Origin: Rapana venosa
Lineage: Eukaryota; Mollusca; Gastropoda; Neogastropoda; Muricidae
Direction of reading: 5' to 3'
Assembly: GCA_028751875.1 (NCBI GenBank)
Contig: CM054167.1
Span: 21,392,556 to 21,456,555 of the forward strand
DNA length: 64,000 nucleotides
Shown: one piece after another, positions 51,307 through 60,081 of the stretch
Position numbering within the stretch: position 1 is the stretch's first letter
Layout: every line of letters starts with the position of its first letter
Notes under the pieces: model-generated
The model's database searches: none
What the model was told of the DNA's origin: nothing
The model's input: the letters and a program-made list of their open reading frames with translations, nothing else
Program-made: the position numbers and the translations under genes

Positions 51307-54300
51307 AGAGAGAGAGCGAGCGACAGACAGACAGACAGAGAAAACGCACACAAAGCAAAATGAAGAAACTTCTCTCACCTGACTGGAACGTAGTAGCAGT
51401 CAGAGAGTTGCTGTGGACTCCTTCACCTGCAGAGTTTTCTGCAGAGACGGCAAAGACGTACTCCGTTCCTGCCTCGAGGCCTTCCACTTCCTTTTCCGTC
51501 ACCAGGGGGGACAACTTGGGAGAGCGGACCGTCGTCATGCCAACCCTGCTCGGGATGAGACAAGAAAAGTTAAAGGCTTCAGAGATGTGTCTTTTGTTCG
51601 GCAACAACAAAAACAATAAATGACGCAACAACAAATACATAAAGATACCTTTTTTTGTAATAATAATACATGAAATTTATATAGCGCTATATCTTGCAAA
51701 AAAACAAATCAAAGCGCTTTCATTCATCCTGCTCATTCACATGCAGCCAGTTACAATTAATAGGGGTTTTTTGGGTTGTTTTTTTTTAACGTTTTAAAAT
51801 GTAAAGATACCTGACATTACCATTTTTGTCCTTCTTCGTTCCTCAACTAGAGCTCCGAGGTTCACCAATGGTGAGATTTTGCATATGCAACCCTCCCTCT
51901 CTCCCCACACCATTTAGGTAGCTGTATTCTGACTTCAGGGATGGTGTCTAAACACGACACCTGTATGCATGCATGATTTTTTGTTGTGGATCTCATCCAT
52001 TCCTACTGGCTCACAATGGCCCACTCTTGTGAAAGGCGGAACAGGTTTTTTAACTTGTGAGCAAGATGTTCTGGGTGCATTTTGCGCACAGGGCCTCTGT
52101 TTATAGTCTCAACTGAAGGACTTTGACTTTCAGTTCGATTATTTTGTCAAATGGGGAAGAAAGGGCAAGGATGGGAATCGAACCCAAAACCTCACGATTT
52201 AATTGTTGGGCAGGTGAATGTCTTAGCTGTCCTGCTACCTTTGTTCTGAGCTAATGAAATAAGAAAAAGAAACTTAAAAATGAAGAAAGAAAAACTGTCT
52301 AAAAAGAAAAAGTCATACAACGGAATGAAAGGGAAAGTGCATCAGGTTACAAGTTCTTAACACCTGTTCTTCCTCAGTCATGCACTAATACAAATACCTA
52401 TAATTTTTTTCCCTACTTGTTTAACATCTATTCACTACTAGGTGATCTTCTTCTTCTTCTTCTTCTTCGAGCGCTCAGACAGCAACTATTGTTGCCTGTT
52501 ATACAAGCGAAAAAGCGTTGCGCTGCCATTAAACGCCTTACATGTCAGGCCCAGCGCATCCGACTTTAGCATAAGAGAGAATTGTTATCCTTTAAGTCTT
52601 TCTGGAATAAAGGCAGGAGAACGGACCAAGAAGGCAGAAAATAGACAAGAAGGAGGTGAGCAGAAGAAAAGGAATAAGAAAGAAACAAAGAGAGTAACAG
52701 AAAAGAGGAAATTTCTAGCACAGAATTTCCAGAAGGTGGGGATGCTATTTATACTGACAGGGTGCCGGCATCCACATGGGGGACTAGGTGATCTAGACAG
52801 GCAAACTTTTGTAGCAAAACTATGGATGAAAGAAGAGGGGAGTGTGCAGGATCCTAAGACAGACTGCAGCAACATTCCCACTGTTGAATAATATGTAACT
52901 TCAGCAACTGATGTACTATATTGTAAGAATCATGCCAAACACCCTACATGTCCTCACGTTTTGCACTCAAAACACCTACATGATATCATAACAAGTACTA
53001 ATTACCATAAGCAATGACAATAGTGTCAAGAATGACACCCCTTCTCTCCCATCCACACACACACACACACAATTACACATACATGCATATTCCCATCCAC
53101 ACACACACACACACACAGACCCCCCCACCACACACGCATACTCGTATGCCACATTACCTTTTCCTGTAGTGGATGATGAAGGCAGTCACACGGGTGTTGG
53201 GCGGCTGAAAGACATGCTGCCACCTCAGCAGGACAGAGTTCACTGACTGTGCCGTAGCCTCCAGCAACTGCGGGGGTCTGGGAGGCTCTGAAACAACAAC
53301 AACGAGACAGAAGGCTAGATGACACGCTTCATCACAGATGGTTAAAAAGTCTGCTTGTTTAACCGATTAGTGACAGCCACTACAGCTGAGCGATTAAGGA
53401 CCAGTCCAACTTCAATCTCTTGGATCCATGAAGCTGTGGGTTTCAATCTCTACGGCGTCTGGTGAATTCAGGATTTTTACCATCTCCCAGGTCTACTTCC
53501 AAGTGCAGACCTGCCAGTGCCTTCATTCCCTTTGAGTACATACACACGCAGAAGATCAAATATGTACACACAAAAAAAGATCCCGTAGTTCATGTCAGTG
53601 AGTCCAGTGGGTTACAGAAACATGAACATATACAGCATACATCCCTGAAGTTGGAACGCCGCTACCTACATGGTGGGGAAAAAATGGTCGCATACGCAAA
53701 ATCTCACCATTGGATGAACCTCACAGTTCTAACCGAGGAACAAAGCAACAACAACAAAAAAGTGACTTAGTAAAAAAACCAAAAATCATTTAAAAAAATA
53801 TTTTCAAACCCACTAATGACAATGACGAGCATGTTTCTATTCAGTTTCATACGATTTCCTAACAACTCAAACAGGGTTCTTGCAAGCTCAATACACTTCT
53901 TACAAGCTCAACAGGCTTCTTACAAACTTCTTACAAGCTCAACAGGCTTCTTACAAGCTCAACAGGCTTCTTACAAGCCCAACAGGCTTCTTACAAGCCC
54001 AACAGGCTTCTTACAAGCCCAACAGGGTTCTTACAAGCCCAACAGGGTTCTTACAAGCCCAATAGGGTTCTTACAAGCCCAACAGGGTTCTTACAAGCTC
54101 AACAGGGTTCTTACAAGCCCGGCAGGGTTCTTACAAGCTCAACGGGGTTCTTACAAGTTCAGCAGGGTTCTTACAAGCTCAACCAACAAACAAAATTCCG
54201 GACTTTTTCAGACCCTCTCAAATATTTTCCCAGATCCGTACTTGGAACTCCTGGCCTGTGCCATCAAAAGAAAGCGTTGTTCAAGAAAGGAAGATGACGT

Positions 54301-54658
54301 GCACAGTAGTGCACAAAGTGAAGAAGAGAGATAGCTTTGCTCAGCTTTTTAAAATTTTATTTGGTTAACCTTCTAGTTCTTGAAGGTTGCTTTTTTTTTG
54401 TTCTTGAAGGGTTTTTTTTCTTCTCAGTTTTTACTTGTTATGACGCCTCTGCTATTTCCCTTCCAAAGAAAACTGCATCCCTTGAACTGTGAGTAAAGTT
54501 GAAATACACGACTTACCTACGATGACAACGCTGACGGACAGACTGCTGTTCCCAATAGGACTACTGGCCATGCAGCTGTACTGACCTGTACACACATGTA
54601 CAACCACACACATAATCACACAATCAATCACATACATACACAGAATGCGGTTTCACAT

Positions 54659-54721
<63 letters not shown>

Positions 54722-57700
54722 ACTGTAAAACCGCATTCTGTGTATGTTATATATTTAGAGACACACATAAGTTATACACACACTCACACACAACACACAC
54801 GTCATTTCAAATCAACATCTGAACACAGAAACTACAAAATACTAACAGAGAAATTAAACATCTGTGTACTCCATAAACTAACGATTACAGCAGACACAGC
54901 TGTTTTCACAACATTCATATTGCGGGTTCACACTTTCCTGTATACAAGTCTCATAAAGCTCTAAAAGAAGTGGTGATGATTTCTGCCACTTGGCACTGAA
55001 AGTTCTCTACAGGGTCAACAACCATCTAAACATTGCACTGCATGCATGCATGCACTCCCAGGGGAGAGGGGAGAGGAGGATCTTGATATCTCATCTCATC
55101 TCATCTCATCTGCTCCCGTAACCCCCCCCTCTGGGGTCATAGGGGCACTGCAGTGACGAACGTTGTAAAACAATGCTTTAGCAAAAAGAATCCCTAACAA
55201 ACATTTGCCAACAAACTTTAACGAGTAGATTTTTTCCTTTCCTAATTATAAGAGAAACTGTGTTCTTGACGTGTATGGGTCACAAAGGGACCAGATATGT
55301 GGTGCAAACAAACAATAACCTGCAACCACATCATTGAATAACTGGGCCTATTTATCTTGGTGATGTCACTGAAGATTTTTTTTAGCCAATACCTTGAACT
55401 CTTTTTTTTTTCCAAAAATTTCTTCTTTTTTTTTTTTTCTTAAACAAAAAAATACTGGAAATTCAGCTTTTATGGCAATACCATGAAATGAACTGAAACA
55501 TGATGTAAAGGTAAAGGTAAAGGTGTCCCATAACCTATAAGGTCGTAGGGGAGCGAGGCGTCAGAGACCTCACTTCTCTAGGGCCAGCATATTGAGGGCG
55601 GCGCCCATCTCCTCTCCCTCGCTGCTTTACCTTCCCTGACCCTAAAGAGGGCAGGTACCCATTTACAGCTGGGTGAACTGGGGGAACTGTACTGAAGCCA
55701 AGGCGCGCAAACGGTCACCCATCCAACTGGTAACCACGCTCGACGCTGCTTAACTTGGCTAGGGGAAAGCGAGTGCTCCGACCACTGACCTATCCCGTCC
55801 CCATGTAGCAAGTACAAAAAAAGAAATGACACAGAAACAAGTGACATGTTTACTTTTTCGACACATGGGAGGAACAAATCTGTCCACTTCAACGTTGAAT
55901 ACAATACAGGACTGAACCAGCCACCTTGGCACAGTGGTTAGTGCCTTGGGTTAAGGACTGAAAGGTTACAGGTTCAAATCCCATAAGAGTCATAGGGATT
56001 TTTCGGACTCCGGCCGGCTCCTACCCAGAGTGAGTGTGCTATGGGCTCAGCGGGAAGACTGGGACCACACAGTTGAGCTTCATCCATTTTACGGATATGC
56101 TATTTTGAGAGTGTTGCTCAAATTACCTGACCAACACTGCAGGTGTCTGTATCTCTCAGGCCCTGTTGATACTGGGATATATTATGATAGGAAGTGTAGA
56201 ATACAGTCCTGTCATGTAGTCTCAAAGCAGATGCCCTTCTATAGCAGCAGCACTGTTATATCATACTCATCGTCACTCATCATCATGCAATAAAAGAAAA
56301 CTGTCTCTGGTTCAGTGGCTCACAGTAGAGCAGCAGCAAATAAATGAAACACAACAACAACAAAAAGAGAAAACAATACAGGACTAGCTAACTGATGACC
56401 ACAGGGCTCTGCTGGACACTGGTTTTTTTTGCTTTTTTTGTGGGGGTTTTTTTTTTTAACACTACACAGGCTTTATTCACCTCTGTCCTCTCTAGTGACC
56501 AGCTTGACAAGGATGGTACGAAGATCAGGAAACCCCACTCGGCCATCCAGGGTGGGCTGGATTATCTTCCCTTCATGCAGCCAGGTGATCTCCGGGGATG
56601 GTCTCCCTTCCACCTGACACGTCAACTGCAGAGTGCGGCCGATGTCCACATCCGTTTCACCTTTGACCTTCAGCACTTGGGGCTTGACTGGAGACAGAAG
56701 TATGATGCATGTTATCAAATATTAACAGTTTTGTTGTGGCAGGAAAAAAAGTCGTCAAAGGTGTCTGCATTGTGATCATCATCCTCATCATCCTCATCAT
56801 CTGCCTGCAATCCACCATTTAAGTTTCTCTGGCTAACAAAAATGTTCATCACTCCCTGCCTAACAAAGAATTTTTTTTTTTCTGTCCTTTGATATTTTGT
56901 GGATTAATTTGATCTTCTTTTTTTTTTTTTAAAGCTGGAATAAAAAAGTTAATAAAAACTTCAAAATCTGGTATGAAGTGTTACTGTAACATGATAAAAT
57001 TAACAAGACCACTGAAAAAGAAAAGAATATGAAGAAAACAAAAGAATTCAAAGGAAAACAAAAGGAATAGAAGGATATTAAATTAATGTAAAAAAACAAC
57101 AACAAAAAAGGGTTGAAAAAATCTTTAGAGGGGAAATGTAATCAAGAAATGGATAAAAATCTGAAAAATAACTGAAGAAAACAAAGATTCTGAAAAAAAA
57201 CCCTAGCCAATCTGAAGACAAATCTGAAAAAGAAAGAACAAAGATTTTGAAGGCTTAAAAACCTTTAAGATAGGTTCAATTAAAAAAAAAATCTGGAGCG
57301 AAAAAAGACTTTAAAAACAAAACAAAAATCTGAAGAGACAAAAAAAAAAGTTTGAATGGGAAAAAAAATCTGAAAAGAAGAAAAATGAAAAAAAAAAAAG
57401 GTGGGGGATGGGGGGGAAGAGACTCCTTCCGTTCTTTGTAAAGCAGACTGACAGCTGTCAGTTTCCCCTACTCTCAGCTGCTATCCATTCCATCCCAGCT
57501 GGTGCTAATTATAAAAGAGACTAACCACACTTGGACTTGGGTAAAAGGAAGGGACAGGCTATTTTTAGCACTGGGCCCTGGACCCTTGACTGAGTTATTC
57601 TTCTTCTTTGTCGAACGCTCAGACAGCAACTATTGTTGTCTGTTATATGAGCGAAAATGCGTCACGTTGCCGTTAAGCGCCTGACAAGTCAGGCCCAGTG

Positions 57701-60050
57701 CATCCGACTTCGGCACAAAGAGAGAACAGTTACCTTTTAAGTTCTTTCTGGAAAAAAGGCAGGAGAATGGACCAAGAAGGCAGAAAATAGACAAGAAGGA
57801 GGTGACAGGAAGAAAAGGAACAAGGCAGAAACAAAGAGAGTGATAGAAAAGAGGACATTTCTAGCACAGAATTTCCAGAATGTGGGGATGCTATTTATAC
57901 TGATAGGCCCCCGGCATCCCCTCGGGGGAGACTGAGTTATGCTGGATTTGTGTGCTGTGGACTCACCCTGTGTGTGGACAGTGACGGAGTCCATGGCCGT
58001 GTCCTCCACGTTCGCGGCCACACAGGTGTACTGGCCTGACCACGCCCAGGTGAAGACAGGTAGGGTCATGGTCGTGTTGTCCCCACCCAGCCACCCATCA
58101 TCCACCCTTCTGCTGCCCTGCAGTGCAAGACAGTGAAGGTAGCAGGCTGCAGATGGTAATGTGGTACTTTGAGTTTTAGAGCGCAACTTACTGTTTCAAG
58201 TGTATGGCCCACGAGAGGAGCTGGAAAGGACATGCCAGTATTTTTTCCTAGACTGACAGTGTAAAGCGAAAGAGAGAAGAAGACTTTTAAGCTCTTGATA
58301 GTGTGCACTTTTTTAAAGCTTCATTTGAAGAGATATATGGATACATAAAAGTAAAGGTAAAGGTGCCCCATAACCTAAGTGGTCATAGGGGAGTGAGGCA
58401 TCAGAGACCTCAACTTTCAAGGGGCCAGCATATTGAGGGCGGTGCCCATCTCCTCTCCCTCGCTGCTTTACCTTCCCTGACCCTAAAGAGGCAGGTACCC
58501 ATTTACAGCTGGGTGAACTGGGGGACTGTACTGAAGCCAAGGTGCGCAAACGGTCACCCATCCAAGTGGTAATCATGCTTAACCCTAGCTGGGGGAAAGC
58601 GAGTGCTCTGACCACTGAGCTATCCTGTCCTCTTTAATAGATATATAAAATACAGAAATACATACGCATGTATATACATGTTTTCATACACACATACGAC
58701 GAATGCCAAAGCCGAGTGGTTAGGACCGTTTGACTTCAATCCCAGGGGTCCATGAAGTCGTGGGTTTGAATCTCAGGTGGTGGCATCTGGTGAATTAAGG
58801 GTGGGGATTTTTACGATCTCCCAGGTCAACTTCAAGTGCAGGCTTATCAGTGCCTTAATTCCCTTCGTACATAATACACATGCAGATCAAACATGCATGT
58901 TAAAGATCCCGTAATTCATGTCAGTGCATGGTGGGTTGCGGAAACACAAATATACCCAGCATACATCCCTGAAGTCGAAATGCGCTGACCTTCATGGTGA
59001 GTAAAAACAGTTGCATACACAAAATCTCACCATTGGAAACCTTGGAGTTCTAACTGTGAAAAGAGACCCCACCCACTCCCCCTCCAAAAAAAACCAACCC
59101 TATATTTCATCTCAGGTTTAAAATTTAGAAAAAACATCAGTAACAGCAGTTTGCAATATACGAACACACAAGTACTATTTTTTTTAAATGGATATCTTGA
59201 TAGTAATGGCTTCAAATCTTGTTCTACAACACACTGACAAATCACCTAGGCATAAGCTGCTTACATTGTGCAACCAAGAGACGGAAGGTGCTGGATGGCC
59301 TTGAACTTGACATCTCAAGGTCAGAGGCTCACCCACAATGGCTGTGACCTCCTTGCTCCCAATGTCGGCAGTAGGTGGCACTGCAACACACAACATTTTC
59401 GGACTTACCCCTTTTGTGTGTTATCTTTCTGTCTGTCTGGATGTCTTGTTTCTTTCTCTGTGTGTGTGTGTGTGTGTTGTGTGTGTGTCGTGCGTGCTAT
59501 GAGGTGGGTGCATGAGTGTGTGTGGTGCCAGTGTGGTGTGGTGTGGTGTGGTGTGGTTGTGTATGGTGTGCATGTGTGCGTGTGTGTGCGTATGTGTGTG
59601 TGTATGCGCGTGCGCGCGCGTATGCATGCGTTTGTGTGTGTGTACATAAACAAACAAAACATACACAAACACACACACAGACAGACAGACAAGACATAAG
59701 AAAACCCCACGTGGCTCACCGGTTACGTCCAAAGTTCCATTACTCCAAGCAGTGCCTCCAGAATTGCTGCCCTTGCAAGCATAGTGGCCCCTGTCTTCCA
59801 CGGAGGCAGGGTCAATGTACAGGCCTGTGGGTAACAGTCGGTGTCGGTCATCGTCCCTCACCAGGACCCCATCTGAAACAACGTCCAGTTTTCCTGGGAG
59901 GTACTGTACCGGTGGATCGGTGGTCTAGAGGTAACGCGCCTGTCTAGAAAACGAAAAAGTCCCGGTCGGAAGTGCGCGGTGGTTCGAATCCCATTTGGAC
60001 CCGAAACTTTTCTCCCATCCACTAGACCATGAGTGGTGGTCTGGGCGCTA

Positions 60051-60081
<31 letters not shown>

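Noticed and set aside
53816..54334. Plus-strand frame with LLTSSTGFLQAQQ repeats
   Set aside because: Caused by the 20-bp minisatellite.
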